Shown one piece after another: positions 13,201 through 25,486 of a stretch of DNA of 64,000 nt. Made by a program: the position numbers and the translations under genes. The notes below the pieces were generated by a model. The model was not told the origin of the DNA and searched no databases. It worked only from the letters and a program-made list of their open reading frames with translations. The stretch is from Dichetophora obliterata. Taxonomy: Eukaryota; Arthropoda; Insecta; Diptera; Sciomyzidae. Every line of letters starts with the position of its first letter. The stretch's first letter is position 1. The DNA lies in contig OY986437.1 in the NCBI GenBank assembly GCA_963920525.1, positions 117,440,215 to 117,504,214 of the forward strand, read 5' to 3'.

Positions 13201-13831
13201 CTCAAATATTGACAACTCTAAAACTCTCACTGAGTGCCGCAAATCTCTTAACGAGATGGCAAGACTACTCAGAATTCACCTCATATGGGTACCCGGACAC
13301 AGGGATATCGAGGGCAATAATTTGGCCGACGAATTGGCAAGGAAGGGTACGACCTCTAACACCCTCTTAAATGAGGACTTTATTGGTATACCCATTTCCT
13401 CCTATAAACTCCAGTGCAAGAACAGATCCCTAGGTCTTGCACAAGAACGCTGGGAACGCCTTGATACATGTAGGATAACTAAGCTAACATGGCCTACCTA
13501 CGATTTAAAACGCACCAACTCACTGCTTGAGTTAAGCAGGGTAAACCTGTCAAAAATAGTAGGAATCCTAACGGGTCACTGCCTGATCGGAGCGCATGCC
13601 CTTCGGTTGGGAGTTGCATCAAACGATTTCTGCAGAAGCTGCAGATGTGAGGAGGAGGTAGAAAACGTTCAGCACCTCCTCTGCGAATGTCCGCCTCTAG
13701 CTAAAAGGAGAATGGCAACTCTGGGCCTTCCCTCTTTAAACGGACTTGCCGAAGTCTTATGCCTGGAAATCAAGCATATACTCAAATTCATTATCCACTC
13801 GAACTGGTTTGAGGAGGGAAATCTCTATTAG
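10244..13831 (+). pseudogene. LINE ORF2: endonuclease, reverse transcriptase, RNase H, two frameshifts
   Basis: The start is ATG 10244, because M-F-R-V-L-Q-I-N-L is the usual beginning of an apurinic-type endonuclease; the upstream TTG at 10226 is not needed. The endonuclease includes L-I-Q-E-P-W and G-G-D-T-N-A-H-H. A -1 shift near 10845-10852 splits the S-D-H-R motif region. A compensating shift near 11215-11222 restores the original frame, which then stays open to TAG 13831. Reverse transcriptase motifs include P-G-P-D-G, R-G-T-P-Q-G-G and A-Y-A-D-D at about 12200. RNase H keeps its acidic residues in F-T-D-G, Q-A-E-M, F-S-D-S and L-A-D-E. A C-x2-C...H-x4-C knuckle lies near 13630-13690. 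Joined, it would be about 1195 residues, normal for the group. Confidence 0.88.
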
Positions 13832-13920
13832 GTTATTAAAGAGATCATGTGGTATCACAACGGGCCTGCACTGGCCTAAGTGTACGAGTCGTCTATCGGC
13901 TCAGCCACCGTTACCTAACC

Positions 13921-13934
13921 TTCTATATTTGGTT
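13921..13934. repeat. Right target-site duplication of the LINE
   Basis: TTCTATATTTGGTT is identical to 8556-8569. Confidence 0.85.
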
Positions 13935-14074
13935 TATGATAAACCATCAATATTTTTACAATTTTTCAAAGTTTAACGATTATATTTTAAGTCTGAATAG
14001 TTGTTTTTTAAACATAATTAGTGTGAACATCAGAAGCCGTTTTTCTATTTCTTTCTATTCTTTTTTCTATTCTT

Positions 14075-16040
14075 CAACTATGTCGAAGTTGTTTTCTGCT
14101 CTTCCGCGAACTTCAAGTTGCAGTGTTAAGTTGGCATCTATAAGTGAAACATTTGCACCATCATCTACAAAAGCAATTCCCATACTGTCTCACTGGCAAA
14201 ATTTGAAAGAGAATATTTGCGTTGAAGTTGCAGTCTGCATGGCAACTCCTACGTGCTTGTTGCTGGTTAGGCTCGTAATCATTTCCAATTCTAGCAACAT
14301 TTTCGGAACGCGTCTCAGCAATTTGATGAGTGTTTGGTTGCACAGTGGGCGAAGTATGAAGCAAGTGGTGGTGCCGTTTATTGCATCCTTCAGTCCCACA
14401 TCGTCTTCGAGAACTGTATACGCTTGCAATTACCTTGACAAATAAAGCATTTTTGTGTGGCTATACTGACGCAAGCAAAACGTCTGTCATTGTTTAGTAG
14501 TGGCTTACGCCTTGTAGTTTTGCTCGATTGGTGGGTTGACGTGGATGGTAGCGCGTCAGCCACTATGTTTGCTAGGCGTCTCAGGCTATTAAGCCACATG
14601 CTAAAATCCGCAATTGTCGGAGGGCACTCTAAAAGCAAAGACTTTTCTGCCCATTGCATTTGCCGGGATATTGCCAGCTTACCTACCAGTTCGCTTAGGA
14701 GAATGGGGTTTGAGAGATGGTGCTTACCGTTGGCATTTTTTAAAAATGTTGTCATGTTCGTCATGACATTGGCGACGTTCACTAGAGCCTCGAAATTATT
14801 TTCAACTAATTTTGGTATGGCTCTTACCTTTTCAACTTGGCTCCTAGTCAGCTGATCTGGACGACCGAACGTTTCTTCCAGTGTCTCATTAATTGCGCAT
14901 ACATTCTTGGAACTGTTGAGCAACGACTCTACAGTCTCTCTGACAGACCTTTTCAATGCATTACGGAGACGCATGATATTGTGCTGGTTGGTGTATTCAA
15001 ACTCTCTAGTCGTACTCTCAAAGCCTTCTGCAAACTTTTGCCATTCTTCTGCGAGACCTGAAAAGATAGGAAGTGGGAATATTTTTTATTGTCGCATGGG
15101 TATCGACTGCTGGCTTCCGTCGCTCCATATTACAGAAGTTCGCCGCTGTTGCGACGTTTGTTGTTGTGGTTGCATTTGTTGACTTTCCGGCTGCATGGAC
15201 GCCTGTGTTGGTTGCGCAAAATATGGTGGCTGATATTGTGCCGAGGACGTTGAGGATTGATATGGGGGCTGAGTTAACAATTGGTGCATTTGCTGTGGCT
15301 GAGACTGGCATGTTGGCTGTTGAGTTATTGCATTGGTTGTGGCAGAGGCTGTTGTGTCGGCTGCTGAGTTGATGGTGAACATGTCGACTGGATGTGTCTG
15401 CTGCGTTGACGTCTGATATGTCGGCTGCTGTGCTGACGGCGGATATGTCTCCTGCGTCGACGGCTGATATGTCGGCTGCTGCGTTGACGGCTGATGTGTC
15501 GAAAGTCGTTGTACCTCTTTTTGCAAACTAAATACGCTGGTATTTGGAGTTGCTGATTGTTGGATATCATGAGCAATTGGATCGAATGCATTTGCCGTTT
15601 AAACTTATTTTGCATGGCTTCACATCACATATATCATTATTACCTTTTTCAAAACTTTTTCCTGGCAGCTTGTAGGATTTGATGATGGTGGAAGAGCTTG
15701 GATAAGTGGCATCGGCGATGGATTTGGTGCAGGTGTAAGTTCAATAACGGATCTGTATATGGCTGTTCGGTTAGATTAGTCTGCAGTTGTGAAGGTTGAC
15801 CTGGCAGTGTTAATGATCCTGGCTGCTGATGTGTTGGCTTTGCAGTCTCACTGGGATACGAAAAAGTATTTTGAGGTGGTTGCGCTGTTGGGCTTGCTAG
15901 CGGATCTGCAGAAGCACCAAGTTGGCGGTTATGACCACGTTGACATAAACTTGCAACTATTTTAGATAAGCAAGGAATAAAGATTGTGCTTTTTCTATTG
16001 TCCTGAAGTTTTAAAATAAATAATTCGTAGACTTGCATTA
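14075..16040 (-). pseudogene. BEL/Pao LTR-retrotransposon gag and start of protease, decayed
   Basis: Reading down the minus strand, a P/Q-rich segment (16038-15649) and a Q/T-rich segment (15526-15086) are followed by a conserved gag block. That block begins L-P-I-F-S-G-L-A-E-E-W near 15080-15050 and continues through E-T-F-G-R-P and V-R-A-I-P to about 14480. This is the arrangement of BEL/Pao gag (DUF1759-like). A C/H-rich knuckle (C-G-T-E-G-C-N-K-R-H-H) follows near 14400. A retroviral-type aspartic protease start, F-V-D-D-G-A-N-V-S-L-I-D, lies near 14170-14120. Several frameshifts and stops separate these pieces. Reverse transcriptase, RNase H, integrase and LTRs are missing here, so this is a truncated relic. 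Confidence 0.8.
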
Positions 16041-16794
16041 AGGTTATTGAATTTATGAGTTTATTGAAACCAGATACGATCTAATGAGAAATTTATTCCC
16101 TATAATTAATACATTAAACAATTAAAGAAATTATATGCTTAAAACAATTCTTACTTGGTTTATTCACTTCGGCGTTTGGACAAGAAAAGGGAACAGTCAA
16201 ATTGACAGACTCATATTTATACGCTTGCCAATAACCAATACAAATATAAATGAACTGAAATCTTGACATATTAATGTACTAACGCATTCAATATAAAAAA
16301 CGCATACAAACTTCTTATTGAGTAGAGAATTTTTAATATGAAAGAAAACAAACACAAGTGCCAAAAAAAAAGGCTATAATTGACACATGGATAAAAATTA
16401 TAATGGTTTTAAAGTTTTAGAGATTTCAAATTTAAAAATATGTCCTTTTGTGTAATCACTGAATAAATAGGCATTTTTGATAAGCTTTTTAAGCCTTTCA
16501 TAAAATGAACACAACAATAAAATATACATAAGAAGTTTTCACAGAAATAATTAATTCACTAACACGTATGTGCCTTGTGTCAGCCTCAATACGTTCACAT
16601 GCGTCTTCGGTTTCTCATTGTATTAATGAGAATTCATTGAGGACTTTCATTCATTGAATAATCAGTTTCTTACCTTAAAGGGAACTTGTAATTGAGTCTA
16701 TAAAAAAAAAATTTGATAAGACCGTTTGATTTAATGTTGTACAAAAACTAGTCCCTTTTGTTCAAATATCTTCAAAATCAATCAGTCATATTAA
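16041..16794. other. AT-rich non-coding
   Basis: No gene or repeat recognised between the BEL/Pao relic and the RTE fragment. Confidence 0.5.
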
Positions 16795-16807
16795 GGCCCT
16801 TTTAAAC

Positions 16808-17838
16808 GTACTTACTTACATAGTTGGCGCTACAACCGTATGTCGGTCTTGGCCTCATCTAAGAATTTGCGCCAGCCATTTCTGTCTTTCGCTTGCTGGC
16901 GCCAGTTGGAAATTCCAAGCTTAGTCAGGTTGTCCTCTACTTGGCCTTTCCAACGAAGATGCGGTTGTCCTCTTCTGCGTTGACCGCCGCTGGGTACCGA
17001 ATCGAATGTTTTCTTCACTGGAGCATCTTCTTTCATGCGCTGAACATAACCGAGCCAGCGAAGCCGCTCGATTTTAATGCGCTTGACTATGTCGATGGCA
17101 GCGTACAGCTCATACAGTTCATCATTCCACCGTATTCGGTACTCGCTATTGACGCAGATTGGTCCGTAGATCTTACGAAGAATCTTTCTCTCGAATGCTC
17201 CTAAAGTCTTTTCATCTGAACTGCTAAGCGTCCAGGTTTGTGATGCATAAAGTAGGACGGGCATGATGAGCGATTTATAGAGCGTGATTTTCGTTCGTCG
17301 AGAGAGGGCTCTGCTTCTCAATTGCCTACTGAGCCCAAAGTAACACCTGTTGGCAAGAGTTATTCTTCGTTTGATCTCAATGCTGATGTCGTTGGTTGAG
17401 TTTATGCTGGATCCCAGATAAACGAAGTCCTTCACAACCTCGAAGGAGGTATTGTCAAGGGTTACGTGGGTTCCAAGACGCTGGGACTGTTTGTTTGTTG
17501 ACACTAAGTATTTCGTCTTATCTGCATTCACTGCCAGACCCATTCGACTTGACTCTCTTTCTAATCTGGAAAATGCTGCACTGACTTCGCGCGTATTATG
17601 GCCAATGATATCGATGTCATCAGCATACGCAAGCAGCATAACACTCTTGTAGAATATTGTGTCACTACGTCTCAGATCAGCAGCTCGGATGATCATTAGG
17701 TTGAAAAAGTCGCACGATAAGGAATCACCTTGTCTGAAACCTCGTTTGGGAACAAATGGTGGGGAGAGGTCCTTCCCGATTTTAACTGCGCTGCTGGTGT
17801 TGCTCAGTGTCATCATGCAAAGTCGTATTAGTTTTGCA
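16808..17838 (-). mobile_element. 5'-truncated RTE-clade LINE
   Basis: A 1.03-kb minus-strand fragment lies between GGCCCTTTTAAAC (16795-16807) and GGCCCTTTTGAAC (17839-17851), a 13-bp target duplication with one mismatch. The 3' end reads into short TAAG-type repeats (CTTACTTAC on plus at 16810-16818), as expected for RTE elements. The 5' end is cut inside the reverse transcriptase, typical of incomplete target-primed reverse transcription. Confidence 0.88.
16830..17838 (-). pseudogene. RTE reverse transcriptase C-terminal half
   Basis: An open frame of about 336 element-derived codons starts within the reverse transcriptase. It carries R-G-F-R-Q-G-D-S-L-S, then L-L-A-Y-A-D-D-I-D-I-I-G near 17600-17640, Y-L-G-S-S-I-N, and the characteristic tail with R-L-R-W-L-G-Y-V-Q-R-M and G-R/Q-P-H-L-R-W. 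A few residues appear missing between D-F-F-N and R-A-A-D compared with typical members. The frame is otherwise intact, so the insertion is probably not very old. Upstream of 17838 the extra N-terminal codons are flanking DNA, not element. Confidence 0.88.
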
Positions 17839-17851
17839 GGCCCTTTTGAAC

Positions 17852-20800
17852 AGAAACATAAAATGTTAGGCACAAAATATTGGAAAAATTTACGATTGTC
17901 TTAATTTTTTTTTGTGCAAATGATAGGATTAAATATTTAAAGTGCTAAACTATAGTAAAAACAGCTTTTTTTCAAAAATGTTAAATAGGAACTTTTGAAT
18001 AGACACTCCTCATTTGTATTAAGTGTTGTTTCAGAAAATATTTCAACAAAATTTCATTGCAATTTCTCAAATGTGGATTTTTACAAATTTTTTTTATTGA
18101 AACAAGATATAAAACAACATTTTTCGAAAAGTAAAATATCACAACTCTGGTACTTTTAATCCGATTTTTATGTTTGTTAACTCATTTTAAAGAACAATTA
18201 CATTAAAAACGAAAGGCTTTCCTGTTTTTAAAAAAAATTTACTTCAAGTGATGTTTTGAACTCTTGCAAACGCTTCTCCATTTATTGATCTCTTGAGCTA
18301 GTTTTAAAAGTCTATCAATCGGCACGAAACTTTATAGATTTTATTTTTACATAGACTATTTTTAATCTATGGCGTCAACAATTTGGCTTATGGGGAGCAA
18401 ACATTTAATATACATATAAAAATACTTTTTGATTTATCGATATAAAAAACTATCAATATTTTTTTTTAATCAAAACCCCCCCTTGGGTAAATCCTGGTTA
18501 CGGTCCTGAGCCTAGTAAGCAAAGTCTTTTAAGATCACAACCAAAGCAAACTAAAAAGTAGACTTTCAAATTGTATGGAGAGATAAAAAAAGAGCATTGT
18601 GATTTCGATTATAAAAAAAACTATCGTTTGCATCGCAGTTGCATTTATAGTTGCTGGAAATTTTTAATTTTCTTGTGACTAAATCCCGGGACTCCGGGAC
18701 TAGAAATTTGTTCGGGATCCCGGGATTGAAAGTCCTAATATGTACTTATTGGAGTGGTGTTTTATTGGGTATGAGACCTTGTTTTTCACACGACTCCGCC
18801 GATGTCAGGATAAAAAAATTGTTGCCAACTTGACCTTGTTTGACTTGATAACGCGATATTTGTAATGTTGCTAACTTGACCTTGTTTGTCTTGAAAACGC
18901 AACCCTGCTATGCTGTCTGATATTATCGTTTTGCCTTAGCTTTTTTATTATGTTAGAAATTGTAATCAATATCTTATTTTAGATTTTTAATTTGCTATAA
19001 AACCTGTTAAGGTTTAGCAACCAAATAAATAAAAAAAAAAAAATAGAAAAATAAAAAATTCTAAAGTGGTTAAATTTTAGTGAAACATTATATGTAGGTG
19101 CTATGGGTCAACGTTGCGTTCACCATTTATATAAATGCTACCAAGCCGTCTTTTACCACCCATAAATTAAGTAAAATGATATATATTAGACCAGATAAGA
19201 TTTTGATTGTTTCAAATGGAAACGTCTGGACTGTGTTGCTCGAATTGCTATTTGCTTAGACACTTCCAAACTTCTCACAAGTTCACAAAAAGGTCACAAA
19301 CACATTCAGTGAATTGGAGCAGGACAACGTCTGTCGGGCCCTCTGGTAATTTATAAAAAAACTTCATTACAAATACGAATAAAAAATAAAAATTTGTTTA
19401 CAATTTTATGAGATATTTTCAATATATTTGCAGCCAAAAAAGGGTAGAGTGGCACGTTTTAACGTTGTCTGATACAAATAATATTTTGTATATCACTTTT
19501 GCTGGACTTAGTAAAAATATGGCGGAGTCTCCACATAAATCCCAACACTTTTTTTTTCTCCGTACAACTAACGACCAGTCCTACTGTACATGGCTTAGTT
19601 TGTCTAAATTAATTACATTTAAAGCTTAGTATGCTGTAGAAACGAAAATTTTTAGGCATTTAATTCTACACGCGAAATTTTGGTGTAGACTCAACACTAA
19701 CACATACTTACCTGTTTGTTGAACATTATTGTTGAATGTCAAATTTCCACGCCAATTAAATGTACCGACATATAAATGACAGTGAAATTTTGACATTTTA
19801 ACTCTCCAATCATGGTTGCGAACTTCGCTGCATTGAACAATTTTACGGTTCAACAGCATACTCTTACGGAAGATTTCTTTTTGCTTCTACAGCATACTAA
19901 GTTTAAGCAGTTAAAAAAAGAACGGCTAAAAAAGAACCATATTTTCAGTGTCTGCCTGCAAGCGTAGTAAAACAAATTCAGTTGATATATTTTTTGCTTT
20001 TATTTCTATTTCATGTAAGTTATTCATCCACCATTTTGATAAAAGTACAAACATTCATATTCTTTATTTTACTTAGTTTTCTATTTTTTTGTATTCATAG
20101 TTTTGCTAATTCCAAATATCTCTGACAAATTTTTGGACAGTATGAAAATTTATTTAATAAGTTTTTAAGTTTCTTGCAGTTATCTCTTCTTATGTTATTA
20201 TATATGATAGATTTAAATACGGAAGACACAAAAATATATATTTATTTCATTAATATTATTATATAACTCTGCAATGGGTTTAAAAAACCAATTAAATTAA
20301 AAAGTTATTTTTAAAGAAACAGAAAAAAAAACTAAATGGAGCAGGGACCGTGTCAGTGCAGTAGTTAATGCAACTTTTTCTAAAAATAAAAAATTTAATG
20401 TTATTTTTGTGTTTTACAATTGTGAACACATATGTATTAACTTAACTTTTTTTCTCACAAGAACAATCTACTTATTTTAGTGGGATATTTTTTACACAAA
20501 GTATTGCACAAATGGTAATATCTTTTTTTTTTAATGATAACGAATTTTAATATGTAACGTGGCTTGCCATGAAAACCTACAGTTTGAGAAAGTTTCCCGT
20601 CTTTTGAACAGCTTAAGTCTGATTTTAAAGTTTCGAAAAATCTTGCTTCAAAGTATTCAATCGCCATATAATTATTCAGGGGTGTTGTGAAAACCGATAA
20701 CTGTCAGAATCAGATTTGAAATCGACACAGATTTTGTTTTGGGGTTATAGAAACCGATTATCAATTTTGAAACTGGTTTCATTTTCGAAATTGGTTTTTT

Positions 20801-22029
20801 GTCGTTAACAGGTGTTACAGAATCCGATTTATCAATTTTGTTGTGTTTTAAAACGCGCAGCTGACAGTTGTCAGAATTGCTGATAAGTTGTGCGCTAGCT
20901 TCTCCAAATGATGTAGTAGTGAAGGATTTGAATTATTTTGGTTTAGTTTAGCATTAATTTGTATTTGTAATTACTTTTATGTCACAACACTCTTCGCCTC
21001 ATCTTTTTCTGGGAATCTTTCACGGACTCTCCCATTAAAAAAATACAACTACAATAGAGCTCTGAACTGAAAAAATTAAAATTTTGAAGGTACTGAGGAA
21101 ATAAGACGAAAAACTTAAATATCTAGTCAAGATGGAATCGGAGGTAAAAATATTCTGAAAACGAATTGTTATCTTTATTGAGATCTATTTAACGACGAAC
21201 TTACGATCAGTTAAAAACTGACGAAGTTATAGAAAAAATACCATTTGGGGCGTTTTTTTGGTTCATAACAAAATTTTTGATAGTACGAAAATCCCCTCAA
21301 CATAACTTTCAAATGAGGGGCGGTCTTTTCAAACTCTCTTATTTTCCATAGGGGGTGACCCACATTTTTCCCATGTTTTTTTTTCAAATTGAATATACTT
21401 GATATTTTATTTTTATGATATTTTGGTTTTTTATAAGAATGTACTGTAACACTTTTAGGTTTACTTTTGTTTAATGCAAAAGGAAAGCATATCTTGTAAC
21501 TGTTACTGTTAACAAAATCAGAACAATTAATTTTTTTCGAGATCTTGTAAAGGACTAAAAATCACTTTTTGTTTCGAATTTCGACCTTCTTGAACAACAC
21601 TCCAACATAGAAAACATTATTCCTTTTCTTTGTATGCAGAAGCAGAGGCCACTGACGCCTCCGTGACGAGCTTAACATGCCTCTCAGTATCCTGAATGTG
21701 GCAAGGTAAATGTCGATTTTAGACATCGTCTATCATGTCACCAGAAACGGCTAAGTTGTCAATTGTTTCTTTCGGTAACGAAAAAGTTTTCACGCAGAAA
21801 AACGACATTTTCGACTTTGATTGTAGTAAACATATTTCTATTTACCGTACCATACATATTGCTATTTTCATTACAATCATTTCAATGTTTGTTTACAGTT
21901 CCAGGTAAACATATTTTGATTGATGTGACAAAAAATATTTTTGCGGAAGAAAAAGTCCACAACGTTCATATTTTATGCTTCTGAAAGTGATACCATGCTT
22001 ATCAGTGGCTTTAGTCAGGCGACGATTGG
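17852..22029. other. AT-rich non-coding with minor repeats
   Basis: I see no gene. Minor structure: two TCCCGGGATT-type palindromic motifs near 18684-18727, and three loose copies of an A-A-x-C-C-G-A-T-containing unit at 20690-20850. Short frames here carry no recognisable domain. Confidence 0.45.
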
Positions 22030-22185
22030 TGGTGGCCGTAGCCTACTGGTAGTGTGCTTGGCTTGTAAGCGAAAGAGCAGCGGTCCAATCCCAGTCCGGA
22101 CAGAAAGTTTTTCAAAAGTTTTAATATTGATTGATTTAATATTTCTGTTCAGCCGCAAACAATGGCAAACCTCAAAGAGCAATAA
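22030..22185 (+). mobile_element. tRNA-derived SINE, 3'-truncated
   Basis: The head matches the SINE family seen more fully at 33.3 and 36.5 kb. An A-box-like GTAGCCTACTGGTAG is followed by a B-box-like GGTCCAATCCC, then the core segment containing CAATGGCAAACCTC. The 3' half of the family is missing. Confidence 0.75.
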
Positions 22186-22476
22186 TTAAAAAGAACAAAT
22201 TAAGTAATAATAAATAATTAAAATACAATATAGCAACAAATTAGCTTACTTGCCACAAAAATAATTTTATGTTTCAGTAAACATAATATATTTATTGCAA
22301 GAAATAAGGTTATTTGCAGTGAACATTAAGGTGAACATAATTTGCTTCCGGAAAATATTTTATGTATACCGTAAAATAAAAACACATTTCTTGTAAAAAT
22401 TAACTTGTTTGCAATAAACAAGTTTCTAAACATAATAGTATCCTTCGATAATATGTTTGCGTCAAATATATTTTTA

Positions 22477-22625
22477 TTTTCTGCGTGTACAGTTGTTTCA
22501 TGGATACCTTTTTTGTCTTCCACGGCAGCCTCATCGAATGCAAGCTTTAGCCTTCGCAAAACATCTGCCTCTGTTGGTAGTTTTTCATCACTAAAGATAC
22601 TCGGGTTTTCCAAAATAAACGCCAT
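22477..22625 (-). pseudogene. Unassigned transposon-like protein fragment
   Basis: From ATG 22625 on the minus strand an open frame reads M-A-F-I-L-E-N-P-S-I-F-S-D-E-K-L-P-T and on through A-D-V-L-R-R. Its composition is protein-like (balanced, acidic and basic patches), unlike the surrounding AT-rich noise. It resembles small N-terminal frames in insect DNA transposons, but I cannot name the family. Downstream of about 22480 the frame runs into AT-rich sequence. Confidence 0.35.
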
Positions 22626-23499
22626 TTTCTCAGTTAAAATAAATTTTAAAGTATTCAAAAACTTTTATATAAAAAACAAAAATATAATCAAAATAAAATA
22701 AAAAGTAGATTTACTTCAGATCTGCTTAGAGCATGTGTCAAATGGGGAGAAAATTTGCAGTTTCATGTTTTTATAGGCAAGGAATTGATTGATAAGCTTT
22801 ATTTTATTTTTAAATCAAGGTCAGATTTCCAAGGTCAGATTTTCGACACACTCTAATGCATATTTATATAAATGAAAATAAATCTAGTTGATAGCTTTTA
22901 CCTTAATTATTTTTCTATACTATATTTTTCTTTGCTTTCGGGTAATATAAGCATACTGTGGAACCAAATACGCAAAAAAAATCGATGACGCACCAAATTG
23001 TATACTCTAAATTAGGGTGGGGTGGAAATACAATCTTATGTTTTAATAGATTAGAACAAATAAAATAATTTGCGATTCTAATCAGAAGCAGTTTAACCTT
23101 TTATTTACGACGCAACCAAATACGAACCTGTGTAAATATTAATGTATTTGTGTGAATCAACACCAATATGGAAAATGCCACCTTTTTGTGTTACTACAAT
23201 ATTTCCATATACAGCTCAAAACTACCGTAATGGTTTGAATACTTAATAACTTTTGTGATTGATTTTGAAGTGAAACTTCTTAGGCGGCAATTTGTTGAGA
23301 GTACAAATTTTCGAGTCTCGTAACGAAAAATTTTCTAATTTAGTCATGATTCGAGCCTCGTCACAAAAATTGTTTTTGCCTCTGCAGATACGATTGAGAT
23401 ATACTTTGTGTGGGGCTCCAGGTTATTTCTTGTGATGTTTTCATTGGATCCCCAGAAGGGTGACAGAAAGAGTGTAGGTTTAGGTGTGTACGAGAAAAT

Positions 23500-24700
23500 T
23501 TAGGAAAATTTTTTGTCACACCTCCATTAAATCAATCACAAATCAATAAAAATGCTATATTTCAGACAGTTTTGATCGAATTAGACTAATATTTGGTAAT
23601 TTAGTTTTTATGGTTACTCTCGGCAACTGTGCTAAAAATGGCTGTCCACGCCCCTTTTACTGCCCAAATATCAATGAAAATGCTTTATTTAAGTCGGTTT
23701 TGGTCGTATAAAACTTAAATTTGGTAATTTAGTTTGTATGCTTACTTTCGGAAACTGTACTAAAAATGGGCGTGGTCACTCTGTAACCACGCCAGTTTTT
23801 GATAAATCATTAACATTTCCTCTGGATCGATTGCGCTGAAATTTTTGCTGTCGATTTGTTTTTAGTACGAGATAGTTTAGGAAACTGTATGTCACAACCC
23901 CTTTTAGCTCCCACAAATCAATAAAAATGCTATATTTCGGACGGTTTTCTTTGCATAAGACTAAAATTTGGAAATTTAGTTTTATTAATTTTAGTAACTG
24001 TCGGCAATCGCACTAAAAATGGGTCCATGCCCCCTTTTACAGTGCACAAATCAATGAAAATGCTTTATTTAAGACGTTTTTGGTCGCATGAAACTTTAGT
24101 TTGGTAATTTAGTTTGTATGGTTACTGTCAGCAACTGTACTAAAAATCAGTTTCCACGCCCCCCTTTTTCCGCCTATGAATTAGTGAAAATTATATATTT
24201 CAGGCAGTTTTGGTTGTACAAGACTAAAATTTGGTAATATATTTTGTATGGTTACTTTTGGAAACTGTACTAAAAATGTGAGTGGCTACTCAATAGCTAC
24301 GTCCAGTTTTTGATAAATCATTAAAATTTTAAACTGGGCCGTTTAAAAATAAACTATTTTTTATACGAGATAGTTTAGGAAAATTTCTCCTTTTTACCGC
24401 CTACAAATCAATAACAATTCTGCACTTCGGACGGTTTTGATCGTATTAGACTAAAATTTGTTAATTTAGTTCATATGCTTACATTCGGACACTGTGTTAA
24501 AAATGAGCGTGGTCATTTCAAAGGATTAGAGTGGAGTGAGGCAAAGTGCGCCAGGTATAATCTGAATTGAGCTGAAAATTTGCCAGTCAATTTGTTTTAA
24601 GTACGAAATGGTTCAAGGAAATTCATAAAACAAATTCATAAAAATGCTTTATTTCAGACGGTTTTGTTTGTATAAGACTAAAATTTAGCAATTTATTTTT
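23500..24700. repeat. Degenerate tandem repeats with about 125-bp sub-unit and about 375-bp higher-order period
   Basis: Units anchored on CAAATCAATAAAAATGCTAT-like sequence recur near 23541, 23665, 23912, 24046, 24171, 24401 and 24629. They alternate with CTGTACTAAAAATG and CCACGCCCC motifs. Alternate units (23541 with 23912, 23665 with 24046) match best, giving a higher-order period near 370-380 bp. Confidence 0.7.
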
Positions 24701-24892
24701 TATTTTTTGTGTGTTGTATGGGAACCCCCAGAAGGGTTGCAAATAGAGCGTAGGTGTGTTTAGAAGTTAAGAAGTTTCCCTTCTGTACTGTTAACACGCT
24801 ATACTGTATTTTTTTTTTTAAGAATTTTGTAAAAAAACTTGAGAAATTTGATCTTGGAATTGTACAAAACAGAACCGGGAACCAAACTTTTT

Positions 24893-25290
24893 GAATTTTA
24901 TTTTGAAAATGAATGTACAATTTTTGACTCAGCGTGCATATTGTATATTTTTTAAAACAATAAACTGCTTGGTTGCAAATTTTCAACAATATGGTACAGT
25001 AAGACACCTCCCATGTGCCGGAAGACCACATTCTGTGCACACAGAAGAAAATATTCAACTTGTAATGGATAGTGTGTTGGACAGCCAAGAAACATAAACA
25101 AGAACACATTCGGCACAATTGGGGCTATCGCGGAAGTTCGTTTAGACGATTTTGGCCACAATGCACATGTTCCCACATAAAGTTTAGTTTGTACATGAAT
25201 GAAAGCTAATAGACCACCAACAAAGCTCAGTGTACGATTTACGATTTATCAGGACAAAATTATACATTTTTGTGATATAATTCTTTGATT
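24893..25290 (+). pseudogene. Mariner-like transposase, N-terminal part, decayed
   Basis: The plus strand encodes helix-turn-helix and linker remnants. F-Q-Q-Y-G-T-V is followed by A-G-R-P-H-S-V-H-T-E-E-N-I near 25020-25055, matching the 'GRP-R/P-x-S-V-x-T-E-E-N-I' linker of mariner/IS630-like transposases. A further region (M-H-M-F-P-H-K-V) is recognisable near 25160-25190. Stops and shifts interrupt it. A matching C-terminal part lies at 27.8 kb in the same orientation. Confidence 0.65.
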
Positions 25291-25328
25291 TGTTCCTAAA
25301 AAATAATTCTGGAGTGGGAGTCTATCTC

Positions 25329-25355
25329 AAACACCCTGTTCGTTACAGGGTGTTT
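25329..25355. repeat. Short perfect palindrome AAACACCCTGT / ACAGGGTGTTT
   Basis: Two 11-bp arms are separated by TCGTT. The ACAGGGTGTTT core also occurs in both arms of the foldback element at 32.3-33.2 kb. This suggests back-to-back transposon ends. Confidence 0.55.
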
Positions 25356-25486
25356 CATTGAATCTATTTATATAAAAGAGATTGCCGTCCGTGTGTGTAT
25401 TCATAACTCGTGAACATATTAATAAATTTTCATGATTTTGAGCTTGATGGGTTCGTGTTCGCCCAAGAAAAGAAATATGGAAGAAA

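Larger units (their letters stand above)
8570..13920 (+). mobile_element. Full-length non-LTR retrotransposon, I/Loa-type with RNase H
   Basis: A 5351-bp element lies between perfect 14-bp direct repeats (TTCTATATTTGGTT). It has a GC-richer leader starting CCCCCACGACTCTGG, an ORF1, an overlapping ORF2 with endonuclease, reverse transcriptase, RNase H and a C-terminal zinc knuckle, and a short 3' end CCGTTACCTAACC with no long poly(A). This order and the RNase H domain fit the I/Loa group rather than Jockey. The exact clade is inferred from motifs only. An in-frame stop and three frameshifts make this copy non-autonomous today. The clean target duplication shows that it inserted full length by target-primed reverse transcription. 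Confidence 0.9.

Noticed and set aside
14457..15372. Plus-strand frames up to 132 codons
   Set aside because: Shadows of the minus-strand BEL/Pao gag; the gag motifs read only on minus.
22030..22112. Possible tRNA gene
   Set aside because: A/B boxes are present, but no acceptor-stem pairing, and the same segment recurs as the head of a SINE family.
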